This document shows positions 16,405 to 25,315 of a DNA stretch of 62,184 nt, in pieces. Location of the stretch: positions 1 through 62,184 of IMG/VR virus record IMGVR_UViG_3300033150_000672, one strand, 5' to 3'. The number at the start of each line of letters is the position of its first letter. The first letter of the stretch is position 1. A program made the position numbers and the translations under genes. Origin of the DNA: a virus. The notes below the pieces were generated by a model, which searched no databases, was not told where the DNA came from, and saw only the letters and a list, made by a program, of their open reading frames with translations.

Positions 16405-16713
16405 ATGGGCACAAGTAATGTGGTTGAGCAAAGAACGCTCAGACGTCCTTCTATCCAGAATGTTTCTCTAACAGGTGGGGTGTGGAAGAAGACTACAGTT
16501 TCTGATATAAAAAATAAAGAATTATTAATTCAATTACGTGAAAATAAAGATTTACAAATCAGTTTTGATTCAAGTCAAACAACATATTTCACATTGAAAA
16601 ATGGTTGTTCTTTCTCAATAACTTCAAATATGTATGCAGATACAGATAATTTAAGTTTTTGGGTAAGGTGTGCAGATAATTCAACATTAGAATTAGTGGA
16701 GGTGGCTCCATAA
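16405..16713 (+). CDS. Small beta-sandwich protein B (102 aa)
   Basis: Same length and pattern as the 12669-12977 protein (NVSL, W-K-x-T, L-x-IQLREN, LSFWV), with about a third of positions alike by eye. A duplicated surface or decoration subunit is the simplest reading. It starts after GAGGTGAAAAC. Confidence 0.55.
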   Translation: MGTSNVVEQRTLRRPSIQNVSLTGGVWKKTTVSDIKNKELLIQLRENKDLQISFDSSQTTYFTLKNGCSFSITSNMYADTDNLSFWVRCADNSTLELVEVAP

Positions 16714-17072
16714 TGAGGATGGGTATTGGTGGTTCAACAGCAGAAGTTTCAATTGAAAGTGTTGATATTGGTGATATAAACATAACTGACTATCACACCA
16801 ATAGTGAACCTAAAAAGGTGACTGTTACAAATACAGCACAAACCGTTAATTTTACACAAGATATTGAAGAATTGGTTATTCAGAATCCAAGTGGTACTGA
16901 TACAATTTATGTCAGTTTGGATGGAAATGATGCTACGACAGATGATTTTGAAATAACAGCGGGACAAACAGTTGTATTTAATTTAAAAATCGTTCAAGCA
17001 ACCGGTATATCATTATTGAGTGATAATGCTGGTGGAACTACTGTAAAACTATTAGGAAATTATACTCCATGA
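16713..17072 (+). CDS. Beta-sandwich structural protein (119 aa)
   Basis: PKKVTVTNTAQTVNFTQDIE and IYVSLDG then TAGQTVVFNLK give the alternating strands of a small jelly-roll-like domain, common in phage virion decoration proteins. Start codon overlaps the previous stop by one base. Confidence 0.5.
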   Translation: MRMGIGGSTAEVSIESVDIGDINITDYHTNSEPKKVTVTNTAQTVNFTQDIEELVIQNPSGTDTIYVSLDGNDATTDDFEITAGQTVVFNLKIVQATGISLLSDNAGGTTVKLLGNYTP

Positions 17073-17081
17073 GGTGATTAA

Positions 17082-18290
17082 ATGACAAATATATCAACAA
17101 GTAATAAACCTGTATTAAATAGGTTGGGCACTCCAGCGGGTGCTGATATGAGCACAGATATTGCTAATATTGATACAAAAATTGGAACACCAACAGTTGA
17201 TTTGGCAACTGATATTTCTAATATTAGTGGTTTTAGTCCAGCACCGGTAATAGTATATGTAGATGTAAATGCTAGCGGTGCAAATGATGGAACCAGTTGG
17301 ACAAATGCTTATACTGATATAAAAAGTGCTGTTGATTCATGTAGTGGTGGTGAAACAATACTTGTTGCTCCAGGACAATATACAGTAAATAGTGATATAA
17401 ATGTTGATGTAAATAATTTGTCCATTATTTCTTCAAGTGGTTCAGGATGTACTTATCTTTTAGGTGGTGGAGGAACTAATGCAACATTTTATGTAACTGG
17501 AGATAATACACATATTGAAGGATTCATTATACATCCAGCATCTAGAAGAGGTATTGAATTAGAAGGTAATGCAGATAATTTTGTAATAAGAGATTGTCAT
17601 AGACAAGGAAATCCACAGGTTGGTGGAGAATTAATACGTGCAGATGGTGGAAGATATGGACTTGTAGAAAATTGTACAAGTAATCAAAGATTCTGTGATT
17701 TAAATGATTCTTGTCAATATTGGAGATTTATAAATTGTCATGCGGTCGGTCAAGGAAGTTTTACTGGATTTGATATAGATGGTCACTATTGTACATTTAT
17801 AAATTGTAGTGCATCTCATTTTGTAACTGGTTTTTCAGTAATAAGTGGTGCAACACATAATAATTTAATAAATTGTACGGCAAGTGATTGTAGTGCTTCA
17901 GGATTTAGTGATGCTGGAACAAATACACACTTTTCAAATTGTTTTGAAGAAACACCAACAGAAGGAACATATACATATTTAGATGCTGGTGGAGAACAAA
18001 ATTTATTTGAATTAACTGGAGTAATTAATAGAGAAATTCTTGCAATATGGTTAGACCTTACTAATCTAACACAAGATGGCACAGTAACCATTTATGGAAA
18101 ACAGGCTGGACTTTCTGTTTATACTGCATTTAAAACAATTAGTTGGACTCAAGCAACTGACCCAAAACTTTTACAACTTGACGGTTTCCCCACTGGAATT
18201 ACTGGAGACTTAAAAGTTAGTTGGACGGAAGGGGCAGACGAAGGCGCTGATAGAGATATTGGTTATGAAGTAATATATAGAGGCACATAA
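17082..18290 (+). CDS. Right-handed beta-helix (pectin-lyase-like) adhesin (402 aa)
   Basis: After an N-terminal attachment segment (NRLGTPAGADMSTDIANID), residues about 65-290 begin VYVDVNASGANDGTSW and continue with GGETILVAPGQY and repeated short rungs (FINCSASHF, LINCTASDC), the hallmark of a parallel beta-helix. A C-terminal beta-sandwich of about 100 residues follows. Phage beta-helix proteins are tail spikes that bind or cut surface sugars; I see no clear catalytic set, so binding is the safer call. Confidence 0.75.
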   Translation: MTNISTSNKPVLNRLGTPAGADMSTDIANIDTKIGTPTVDLATDISNISGFSPAPVIVYVDVNASGANDGTSWTNAYTDIKSAVDSCSGGETILVAPGQYTVNSDINVDVNNLSIISSSGSGCTYLLGGGGTNATFYVTGDNTHIEGFIIHPASRRGIELEGNADNFVIRDCHRQGNPQVGGELIRADGGRYGLVENCTSNQRFCDLNDSCQYWRFINCHAVGQGSFTGFDIDGHYCTFINCSASHFVTGFSVISGATHNNLINCTASDCSASGFSDAGTNTHFSNCFEETPTEGTYTYLDAGGEQNLFELTGVINREILAIWLDLTNLTQDGTVTIYGKQAGLSVYTAFKTISWTQATDPKLLQLDGFPTGITGDLKVSWTEGADEGADRDIGYEVIYRGT

Positions 18291-18304
18291 GGAGGTAAAA
18301 TAAT

Positions 18305-18508
18305 ATGGTAGATGTCAATATAACAGGTATTGGTGATTGTAAATTAGAATCAGAGGTTGTTGGTAACTCAACAGAATATATTATTAAAAAGACAGAAGAG
18401 ATAATAGTTGAGAGAATAACTTTAGATACATGCAATAGAAAAATTGCTGCTCTTAAAGCAGAATTAGATAAATGGAAAGCCATAAAAGCAGAAGTGGAGA
18501 AGTTATAA
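18305..18508 (+). CDS. Small coiled-coil protein (67 aa)
   Basis: A short beta segment (DVNITGIGDCKLESEV) followed by a helical heptad region (KIAALKAELDKWKAIKAEVEKL). A likely helper of the neighbouring spike; role unknown. Confidence 0.5.
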   Translation: MVDVNITGIGDCKLESEVVGNSTEYIIKKTEEIIVERITLDTCNRKIAALKAELDKWKAIKAEVEKL

Positions 18509-18509
18509 G

Positions 18510-18740
18510 ATGACGAAATATGTATCTGAAACAACTTGTAATGCAAGACATTCTGCTCTGAAAGAAGATGTTGAAGAAATGAGAGCAGATGTAAAAAAAA
18601 TATTAACAAATGATATTCCTCATTTACAAAAGTCAGTTTCAGAACTTAAGATTTATTTTGCTATTATTGGGAGTATCATTTCAATAATTGGCCCACTTGT
18701 GGTCAATTATATTACAAAAATATTAGGACTAGGTGGTTAA
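18510..18740 (+). CDS. Holin-like membrane protein with coiled coil (76 aa)
   Basis: An N-terminal amphipathic coiled coil (residues 10-45) leads into one C-terminal membrane helix (IYFAIIGSIISIIGPLVV) and a short tail. This is the arrangement of XhlA-type haemolysin/holin accessory proteins. Holin action in an archaeal membrane is only an inference. Confidence 0.5.
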   Translation: MTKYVSETTCNARHSALKEDVEEMRADVKKILTNDIPHLQKSVSELKIYFAIIGSIISIIGPLVVNYITKILGLGG

Positions 18741-18741
18741 T

Positions 18742-19932
18742 ATGCCATTTGCTGGTTATAAAGATTTTGAAGAGTGTGTTCGTAAAAATAAAGGAAAGGT
18801 TAGAAATGTTGGTGCATACTGCGCCTCAATCCATAAAAAAGCCACAGGAAAATGGCCAACTGAAAAAGCAAATAATCTACCACGTGGTATTCAAATAACA
18901 AGTGAAGTAGGAGATTCTGTTCCATCATTAAAAAGAATTATAAAAGGCACAGGATTTTTTGGAAAAAAGAAAAAAGAAAAAACACCAGAACAATATGAAA
19001 AAGAACGTAAACAGGTAAGAGAGAAAATGAAGACTTGGGTAAAAGAAATAAAAGGTGAAACAGCAGGATATTATGATGAAAGTGAAATTAGAAAAAGAAA
19101 TATATTATATAAAAAAGACCCAAAAAGTGGAAAATATAATATACCTTCTGGATATGATATAAAACAAATAGAACGAGAAAAAAGACAAAAACAAGAAATG
19201 TCAGTAAGAACCATTGGTGGATTTAAAAGTCCGGAACCAGGAAAAATTCCTGAAAAAGGAAAAAGATTATTAGCCAAAGTTTATGCAGGCGCAAGAAAGA
19301 AAGGAATGAGTAAAGAAAGAGCATCAAAGATTGCGTGGGGTGCTGTCAAAAAAGCAGGATTAAAAAAAGGAGGTGAGAAAGAAATGGCTGAAATTGAAAC
19401 AGCAAAATATATGGGTTTTAATAAATTAAAAAAATCATTAGCAGCAAAGGGAGCAAGAAGTCCAGAAGCATTAGCAGCGTGGATTGGAAGAAGAAAATAT
19501 GGAGAAAAAAAGTTTGCTAAAGCAACAGGGAAAGATAAAACATTAAAAAAATCCGCTCCTCGAAAAAATATTCCTGGCGTTAAACAAGCAAAAAAAGAAT
19601 TAAGTGATATATTTCCAAGTGCACAAATTCATTTGAGTGGACCTATTGGAGAAATTGCATCTTTAAGTGGAGCACAATTAGAAGGAGCAGCAAGAAGAAG
19701 TATTGGAATGACTGTTGAACAAAGTAAAAAAATTGCTCAAATAAGAAAATTCCAAGAAAAGAAAGCAAAGAAACCAAAAGAACCAAGTAAGTTTATGCAG
19801 ATGAAAGAACCAGCAAAAATTCATGCTGAAGTAAAATATATGTCACATAAGTTAAAAAGACCTGAAGGTGTTGTTGGTAAAATAAAAACTTATCCAAAAA
19901 GAGATAAATTAAGAAAAGAGGCGAGACTTTAA
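18742..19932 (+). CDS. Multi-module head-associated protein (397 aa)
   Basis: Three modules, each seen in other phage head genes. An N-terminal GYKDFEECVRKNKGK...AYCASIHKK segment; a central helical module (LLAKVYAGARKKGMSKERA then KIAWGAVKK); and a third (MGFNKLKKSLAAKGARSPEA then LAAWIGRRKYGEKKF). The linkers are very lysine-rich. EIETAKYMG near residue 217 resembles the ETAD motif of the protease and portal. Start at 18742 preferred over the in-frame GTG at 18733, which overlaps the previous stop. Likely packaged with or bound to DNA inside the head. Confidence 0.6.
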   Translation: MPFAGYKDFEECVRKNKGKVRNVGAYCASIHKKATGKWPTEKANNLPRGIQITSEVGDSVPSLKRIIKGTGFFGKKKKEKTPEQYEKERKQVREKMKTWVKEIKGETAGYYDESEIRKRNILYKKDPKSGKYNIPSGYDIKQIEREKRQKQEMSVRTIGGFKSPEPGKIPEKGKRLLAKVYAGARKKGMSKERASKIAWGAVKKAGLKKGGEKEMAEIETAKYMGFNKLKKSLAAKGARSPEALAAWIGRRKYGEKKFAKATGKDKTLKKSAPRKNIPGVKQAKKELSDIFPSAQIHLSGPIGEIASLSGAQLEGAARRSIGMTVEQSKKIAQIRKFQEKKAKKPKEPSKFMQMKEPAKIHAEVKYMSHKLKRPEGVVGKIKTYPKRDKLRKEARL

Positions 19933-19933
19933 A

Positions 19934-20245
19934 ATGAAGTGGGAAAAAAGATTAGGTGAAATAGAATTACCGAGACGAATTCTTTTACAAGATAATTCAT
20001 ATCTTGAAAAAAGAGCAAAATATATGAAAATGGATAACAAATTATTAGATATGTACACAAGAGCAATGATGGAAAAAAATCCAGAATTGAAAAAAGTTAA
20101 ATTAAAAGAATATAGAGAAGCGAAAGAAAGGTTTGAAAAAAGTGAAATAAAAGGTGTTCCTAAGAGAGATGGGAGTGGTAAAGGCGTCAGGGCTAATCGT
20201 GGTCGTGGTGGATGTAACCCACCAAAAGATAAAGGACTAAAATGA
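19934..20245 (+). CDS. Hypothetical basic protein (103 aa)
   Basis: Helical with a Gly/Arg-rich C-terminus (KGVRANRGRGGC) that may bind DNA. Follows the multi-module head protein with one base between. Not recognised. Confidence 0.5.
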   Translation: MKWEKRLGEIELPRRILLQDNSYLEKRAKYMKMDNKLLDMYTRAMMEKNPELKKVKLKEYREAKERFEKSEIKGVPKRDGSGKGVRANRGRGGCNPPKDKGLK

Positions 20246-20721
20246 TAATAAATAAAAAATTTATTGATGCAATGAGAGATTTAGATATTGATAATCCACC
20301 TAGAAAATTTTCTAAAACGGATGAAAGAACGTTAAAAGTTTATGAATATGCTCAGCGTGGATTGGTAGATTATGAAAAAAAGTTTAAGGTAAAAAAACCA
20401 AGTAAGCACCCAGTTGGTAGAGGAGAAGCACCAATAGATGTTGGAGTTCCTGATTATTCTAAAAGTAAATTTGTAGAAGGTAAAACCATATCAGAAGCAG
20501 AAGAAGAAGAAAAATTAAAAAAATTAAAAGAAAAAACAAAAATAAAAGTCGGTGATAGAGTTAGACATTCACAATATGGTGAAGGAACCGTTATAAGAAC
20601 GAATGAGGATGCTATTGGACCTGAAAAAGGTAAGTTGACTGTTAAATTCACATCAAGAAATATTGAAGATAAAGACGTTTATCCAGCAGAAGTTATATTA
20701 ATAAAGAGAAAAGTGGTATAA
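20242..20721 (+). CDS. Protein with Tudor-like C-terminal domain (159 aa)
   Basis: The last 60 residues, KVGDRVRHSQYGEGTVI...GKLTVKF, match the small beta-barrel found at the end of UvrD/PcrA helicases and in many other proteins, where it binds protein or nucleic acid. The first 100 residues are charged and probably flexible. No helicase is attached. A head or packaging accessory role is guessed from position only. Confidence 0.55.
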   Translation: MIINKKFIDAMRDLDIDNPPRKFSKTDERTLKVYEYAQRGLVDYEKKFKVKKPSKHPVGRGEAPIDVGVPDYSKSKFVEGKTISEAEEEEKLKKLKEKTKIKVGDRVRHSQYGEGTVIRTNEDAIGPEKGKLTVKFTSRNIEDKDVYPAEVILIKRKVV

Positions 20722-20785
20722 AAACACTATTTTTTTATAAAAAAACAAAAGATTTTTTAAATTCATTGTTGACTTTTTATAATTA
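20722..20785 (+). promoter_or_regulatory. Terminator run and TATA promoter of the capsid operon
   Basis: A T7 run follows the stop of the 20242-20721 gene. GATTTTTTAAATTC at 20751-20764 is centred about 27 bp before the ATG at 20786, which has no ribosome site. Leaderless transcription of the protease/capsid genes is likely. Confidence 0.55.
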
Positions 20786-22168
20786 ATGGAATGTAAAAAT
20801 TATATTGCCTGTGGTTATAAAGGTGGAGAATTCTTTTCTAGTGATTTTATAGATGTTGAACTTTCTGAAGACCAAAAATATAAAAAAGCAATTATTTCTA
20901 TTCCATTAATAACAGCAGGCAAAAATAAAAAAAATATAATATGGAGACGAGAAATTCTACGCGAACTCGCTCCTATGTTCCGTGGTGTCGTATTTAAATA
21001 CGATATAAACGGAACACAGGGCTCCAGCCACATACCACAACATTTATTCTCTCCTTTTTATGATGTCGGGTGGACCTATGATGATGTGACTGGAGCCTGG
21101 TTTGATGGAAACACCATATGGGTGAAAGGTGAGGTCACAAATCCTGTGGTTATTGAAAAACTTTCCAGAATTGGAGCAAACGGCAGGAGGGAATTAAATG
21201 CAGGAAGTTCTGGAGTATTTTTAGATTATAAATATGTGGCTTGTTCTATATGTGGAAAAATGCCTTTTGGAACATGCAAACATATTAGGGGACAAGAATA
21301 TGATGGTAAAATTTGTTCAATTGTTCCAATATCCCCTAAGGCTGTAACTCGTGCTCTTCATGTAGCATTAACAAATGACCCTGCAGATGGGGAAGCAATA
21401 ATAAAAGATGTCCTTTTGCAGGAGATGAATGCTAAAGATAATATAAGTAATAAAATTGAAGATGATAAAAAATTGGAGGATAATAAGAAAGCAGGTGATG
21501 TAAAAATGCCGGAAAATAATGAAAAAGATGAAAAATTAAAACCTGACGAGAAGAAAGATGATGGTGAAGAGAAAAAAGAAGAACCTGAAACCGCCGATAA
21601 CAACAATCCAGACTCTGCAGCAAAAAAACCCGGTAATGGTAATGGTAACGGTAAAAAAACCATAAAATGCCCTAAATGCGGTTATACGTGGACTGTTGAA
21701 TCTGCTGAAATTCCGGTAGAGGGTATTCCAGCACCAGCGCCAAAACCAGCAGAAAATGTGGAGAGTAAGAAAGATTCTGCTCCGAAGGTAGAAAACACGA
21801 GCGATGATACTACTGAACAGAATAGGAGTGTTATTAAACAACCCGAAAAGACCGAAACAGCAGACTATTCTGGAAAGTATAAAAATAGATTGATTGAGAG
21901 TATAAACTCAGAATCTAAAAGATTGCATAGGAAGGCAATTGAAACTGCTGATATGAGCATTGAACAACTTGAAACAGTTGAAAGAGTGCTTAAATCTACA
22001 CCAAGTCCAAAGGTTGAGTTTGATGGACAAGACTTAAATGGATATGGTGCTCCAGCAGCAAATGAAGAGAGGGTTGAAATTGCAGACATGACACCAGAAG
22101 AAAGAACTGAAAAGTTTGGAGAATTTGGTCGTTGGGATGTGATATTTAATCCTCAGAGGTATATGTAG
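20786..22168 (+). CDS. Prohead maturation protease/scaffold candidate (460 aa)
   Basis: The N-terminal 215 residues look like a capsid maturation protease: beta-rich, with ALHVALTNDPADGEA, a segment typical of these proteins. A long acidic, low-complexity scaffold region follows (residues 225-290), then a zinc ribbon (IKCPKCGYTWTV, about 293-304) and helices. Four ETAD- or EIAD-type motifs occur in the scaffold part, and could be self-cleavage sites. The position before the decoration and capsid genes is classical. The catalytic residues cannot be fixed by eye, and the family is not certain. Confidence 0.65.
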   Translation: MECKNYIACGYKGGEFFSSDFIDVELSEDQKYKKAIISIPLITAGKNKKNIIWRREILRELAPMFRGVVFKYDINGTQGSSHIPQHLFSPFYDVGWTYDDVTGAWFDGNTIWVKGEVTNPVVIEKLSRIGANGRRELNAGSSGVFLDYKYVACSICGKMPFGTCKHIRGQEYDGKICSIVPISPKAVTRALHVALTNDPADGEAIIKDVLLQEMNAKDNISNKIEDDKKLEDNKKAGDVKMPENNEKDEKLKPDEKKDDGEEKKEEPETADNNNPDSAAKKPGNGNGNGKKTIKCPKCGYTWTVESAEIPVEGIPAPAPKPAENVESKKDSAPKVENTSDDTTEQNRSVIKQPEKTETADYSGKYKNRLIESINSESKRLHRKAIETADMSIEQLETVERVLKSTPSPKVEFDGQDLNGYGAPAANEERVEIADMTPEERTEKFGEFGRWDVIFNPQRYM

Positions 22169-22178
22169 GTGAAAAACG

Positions 22179-22604
22179 ATGGGAACAGTATATAAACCAA
22201 TATTTGTTCAAGATGGCCAATATTTGACATTTGAAAATGGAGAGTCAAGTAGTAGTATAACACTTGGACAAGTAGTTATGCTTGATACCTCAAATGCAGG
22301 TAAGGTTAAAATAGGAACTGCAGCAGGTAAAGCAAATGCAATAGGAGTTGCTGTAGCAACAAGAGCAACCAGTGCAATGCTTGGTGATTCAGATTATGAT
22401 GAGGTTGCTGTAGGTGCAAAATTAAGCGTTATAACCTGGGGAATTGTTTGGGTAACAGCAAGTGGTAGTATTTCAATTGGAGATTCAGTTGAATGTGCTA
22501 ATTCAGGTGCAGTTGCACAAGGAACAACCAACGTGATTGGAACTGCTTTGACAGCGGCATCAGATGGTGAAGACGTAAAAATCCTATTAAGGAGAAGATG
22601 GTGA
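22179..22604 (+). CDS. Head decoration protein, DUF2190-like (141 aa)
   Basis: Gly/Ala/Ser-rich beta protein with GKANAIGVAVATRATS and IGDSVECANSGAV, the pattern of DUF2190-type capsid decoration proteins that stabilise the outside of HK97 capsids. It lies between protease and capsid protein, as usual. Confidence 0.7.
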   Translation: MGTVYKPIFVQDGQYLTFENGESSSSITLGQVVMLDTSNAGKVKIGTAAGKANAIGVAVATRATSAMLGDSDYDEVAVGAKLSVITWGIVWVTASGSISIGDSVECANSGAVAQGTTNVIGTALTAASDGEDVKILLRRRW

Positions 22605-22615
22605 GGTGATAAGTG

Positions 22616-23500
22616 ATGGCTACGTATTCAATGTCAAGTGCACAAACTTGGGCAACATTTAAAGAACAGGTTGACGATACACTTATAAAAGCACTACAAC
22701 CAAAGATAATTTACAACCTATTAGGTAAAACATATCCAGCAACTCAAGGAGTAATGGCTTTTGACGACACTCAAGAATCCTGGATTAGTCCAGATGAAGT
22801 TGGTGAGAGTGGCGAATATCCTGGTGCTGTAATGAGATTCCACAGGAACTATATAAGCATGAAAGATATTGGTGTGGCTCCAAGAATACCAATGAACTGG
22901 ATTAAAGATTCCAGATTTGATTTGGTCAATGAACACGTTGAAGAAATAGGATTTGGTATTGCAAGATACTTAAATTCAGATATGTTGACAGCACTAAATA
23001 CTTGGGTAGCAGGTGGAACCTATAACGGAACGACCTTTAGTGCAGTGAGTGGGCACGTCATAACTGCAACAGCAACTTGGGCATCAAGTTCAGCAGATAT
23101 AATTGCAGATATAGCAAATGCAATAGCAGTTTTAGGAGCAGATAATGCAGCGGATGGTAAGAAATATTTGATAATACATCCAACACCATTCCAGTATGTG
23201 ATGACAGATCCAAATTTCCTAAAATACATTAATTATGGAAACGCAGACTTAATACAAAGAGGAATATATCCAACTCCGTTTGGTGTAACCTTTTTGGTAA
23301 CGAGTCAGGCAGCAACAACCTATGCGTTAATGGTTAATGTAGATATGTCTGCAATAAAGTATTATGAGAGAGAACCACTAACCACAACTTTAGAATACCA
23401 CGCAAGGACAAATCACTTAGATTTGGTTGTAAGAATGAGGTATGCATTCGCGTGTGGAAGACCAAAAGGTATTGTGAAAATAAATACGATAGCATCGTAA
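22616..23500 (+). CDS. Major capsid protein, HK97 fold (294 aa)
   Basis: Position, size and pattern fit an HK97-type shell protein: an N-terminal helical arm, the P-domain-like long helix region (ADIIADIANAIAVLGADNAA), then KKYLIIHPTPFQYVMTDPNF and the C-terminal ERLEPL-like strand (YYEREPLTTTLEYHARTNHL). I start at the ATG at 22616 after GAGGTGATAAG. It is followed directly by a strong terminator, as expected of a highly expressed gene. No large N-terminal delta domain is present; the scaffold lies in the previous gene. Confidence 0.85.
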   Translation: MATYSMSSAQTWATFKEQVDDTLIKALQPKIIYNLLGKTYPATQGVMAFDDTQESWISPDEVGESGEYPGAVMRFHRNYISMKDIGVAPRIPMNWIKDSRFDLVNEHVEEIGFGIARYLNSDMLTALNTWVAGGTYNGTTFSAVSGHVITATATWASSSADIIADIANAIAVLGADNAADGKKYLIIHPTPFQYVMTDPNFLKYINYGNADLIQRGIYPTPFGVTFLVTSQAATTYALMVNVDMSAIKYYEREPLTTTLEYHARTNHLDLVVRMRYAFACGRPKGIVKINTIAS

Positions 23501-23525
23501 GCTATCAATTTTTTATTTTTTATTA
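23488..23525 (+). terminator. Terminator after capsid gene
   Basis: GATAGC (23488-23493) and GCTATC (23501-23506) form a perfect 6-bp hairpin over the capsid stop codon, followed by AATTTTTTATTTTTTATT. Confidence 0.65.
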
Positions 23526-23549
23526 AAAACAAAAAAGGAGGAATAAAAA

Positions 23550-24899
23550 ATGACGAAGTACACATATGATGGGGATTTTAAAACCCTAAATGTTAGAACC
23601 ATTGCAAATTTCAATGGGGCAGTGACGATGGGTAGTAATTTAACAGTATCTGGTAATTTTACAGTAGAAGGAAACTTTACTTTTGGTGATGCAGCAACAG
23701 ATGACTTAACTGTCAACGGTTTAATATCTACATCTGATGGTAAAAGTAGTAAGTTTATAGAAACTGGAACATATTCAAGTAATCCAGATAAAGGTATAGT
23801 TCTAAGTTCATCAAATAATAGGCCAGTTTCATTTTTGTTTGATGATAGTGAATCAGCACTAACGGGAGATATAAGAGCCGTTTTAAGTAGAGTTTATTTA
23901 TCAGCAGACCAAAATAGTGGAGTGACAATAAATGCAATTCGAGGACAGATAAAGGTTGCAAATGATAAGGACTTGGATAGTGCAAATAATGTTGTAGCAC
24001 CAATAACTGGTTATTTTGAATTTGCTGGAACAGCAAACAGAACAGTAACAGGACATATTGCTTGTATTAGGGCAGCAATGGAAGGTGGAGCAAGTGGAAC
24101 CACAACAATATCTACTAACAGTTTCTTGGCTGGATTTGAAGCAACATTAAATAGTTCACGAACATATACCACAACAGGTATAATGGCAGCATTTGGTTGT
24201 AACATCTCAGGTGGTTCAACTAAATGGGACAAAGGTTTGTATTTAAGTGGATGTGCACAAGGAATTTGTTTTGCAAACCAAGGTGGAGCAGAAAGTGCTA
24301 GTGGATTATTTATGGGAGCAGGAACAAGTGGTGACCCCGCAACAACATCAACAGCAGATGCTAAGTTTATAGAATTTAGATGTCAGACAACTGCTACATC
24401 TGGAGATAATAGACTAATGTACCTTAGATATGATATGAATGGTGCAGGTGCAAGTGGTGAATGTATAAGGGCATTTACTAAAATGACTGCTGCATTACCA
24501 ACAGCAAGAGGCGCACACATTAGTTTAGATGGAGACACTAATGGAAGTATAACTGGTTTAGGAGTGGCTGTGGATGCTCAATGGTTAATAGCAGATACAA
24601 GTTTCAGTGGTGGAACTTATGCTGTTATTAATGCAGAGATGTATAGTGCAGGAAGTAGTAGTGATATAACAGGAGTAACAGATGCAGGATATATTAGAAT
24701 TGTTAATGCTGGAGATTCCACAGGTAAAGGAACAGTAGATGATAAAGCATTCTTGTTTATACTTGAAGGATTTACAAGTGATGCTTCACACATGTGGTAT
24801 GACCACCAAGGTTCAGCACCTGCAAATGTTGAAGAATGGATAAGAGTTAAAACTCCAAGTGGAACAAGATATATAGCATTGTATAATGCTGTTGTTTAA
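23550..24899 (+). CDS. Virion structural protein, probably surface/decoration (449 aa)
   Basis: Ala/Gly/Ser/Thr-rich and beta-rich throughout. It begins with repeated strand pairs (NFNGAVTMGSNLTVSGNF, TVEGNFTFGDAATDDLTVNG) like fibre or baseplate shaft proteins. Its own AGGAGGAATAAA site and terminators on both sides suggest strong separate expression. Exact position in the virion is unknown. Confidence 0.6.
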   Translation: MTKYTYDGDFKTLNVRTIANFNGAVTMGSNLTVSGNFTVEGNFTFGDAATDDLTVNGLISTSDGKSSKFIETGTYSSNPDKGIVLSSSNNRPVSFLFDDSESALTGDIRAVLSRVYLSADQNSGVTINAIRGQIKVANDKDLDSANNVVAPITGYFEFAGTANRTVTGHIACIRAAMEGGASGTTTISTNSFLAGFEATLNSSRTYTTTGIMAAFGCNISGGSTKWDKGLYLSGCAQGICFANQGGAESASGLFMGAGTSGDPATTSTADAKFIEFRCQTTATSGDNRLMYLRYDMNGAGASGECIRAFTKMTAALPTARGAHISLDGDTNGSITGLGVAVDAQWLIADTSFSGGTYAVINAEMYSAGSSSDITGVTDAGYIRIVNAGDSTGKGTVDDKAFLFILEGFTSDASHMWYDHQGSAPANVEEWIRVKTPSGTRYIALYNAVV

Positions 24900-24940
24900 G
24901 GATGCCATAATCCTTTTATTTATTTTTTTTATTTTTATGG
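24899..24940 (+). terminator. Terminator hairpin with T-run
   Basis: GGAT-GCCATA-ATCC immediately after the stop codon, then TTTTATTTATTTTTTTTATTTTT. GCCATAA can also pair with TTATGGC further downstream. Confidence 0.55.
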
Positions 24941-24985
24941 CGAAATAAAACCAAGCGGTAAAAAATCATAAGGGTGATGTGAAAA

Positions 24986-25303
24986 ATGAATAAAACAATA
25001 AAATTGTCTGTTTTAGAAAGAATACATTTACTAAATAATCTACCAAAGAAAGGTAGCATAATAGAAAGTAAAATTCTACGAGGAATTTTTGAAAAAATTG
25101 AATTTAATCAAAAAGAAATAAAAGATTATGGATTGAAAGATGAAAATGGAAAGATTTCTTGGGTTATGGAGAAAGCAAAAGATAAAGATATTACTTTCAA
25201 TGAGAGTGAAATTGATATTATTAAAAGAATGTTTAAAGAATTAGATTCTAGAAAAGAATTTAATGTCGGATTAATTGAGTTATACGAAAAGTTTGAAAAG
25301 TGA
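24986..25303 (+). CDS. Hypothetical protein (105 aa)
   Basis: Begins KLSVLERIHLLNNLPKKGS, a pattern seen in small phage head-region proteins of unknown role; charged and helical. Preceded by GGGTGATGTG. Confidence 0.55.
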   Translation: MNKTIKLSVLERIHLLNNLPKKGSIIESKILRGIFEKIEFNQKEIKDYGLKDENGKISWVMEKAKDKDITFNESEIDIIKRMFKELDSRKEFNVGLIELYEKFEK

Positions 25304-25315
25304 AGGTGATAAAAT

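Noticed and set aside
17082-18290. Active pectate lyase
   Set aside because: The beta-helix rungs are clear but no lyase catalytic set is visible, so it is called an adhesin.
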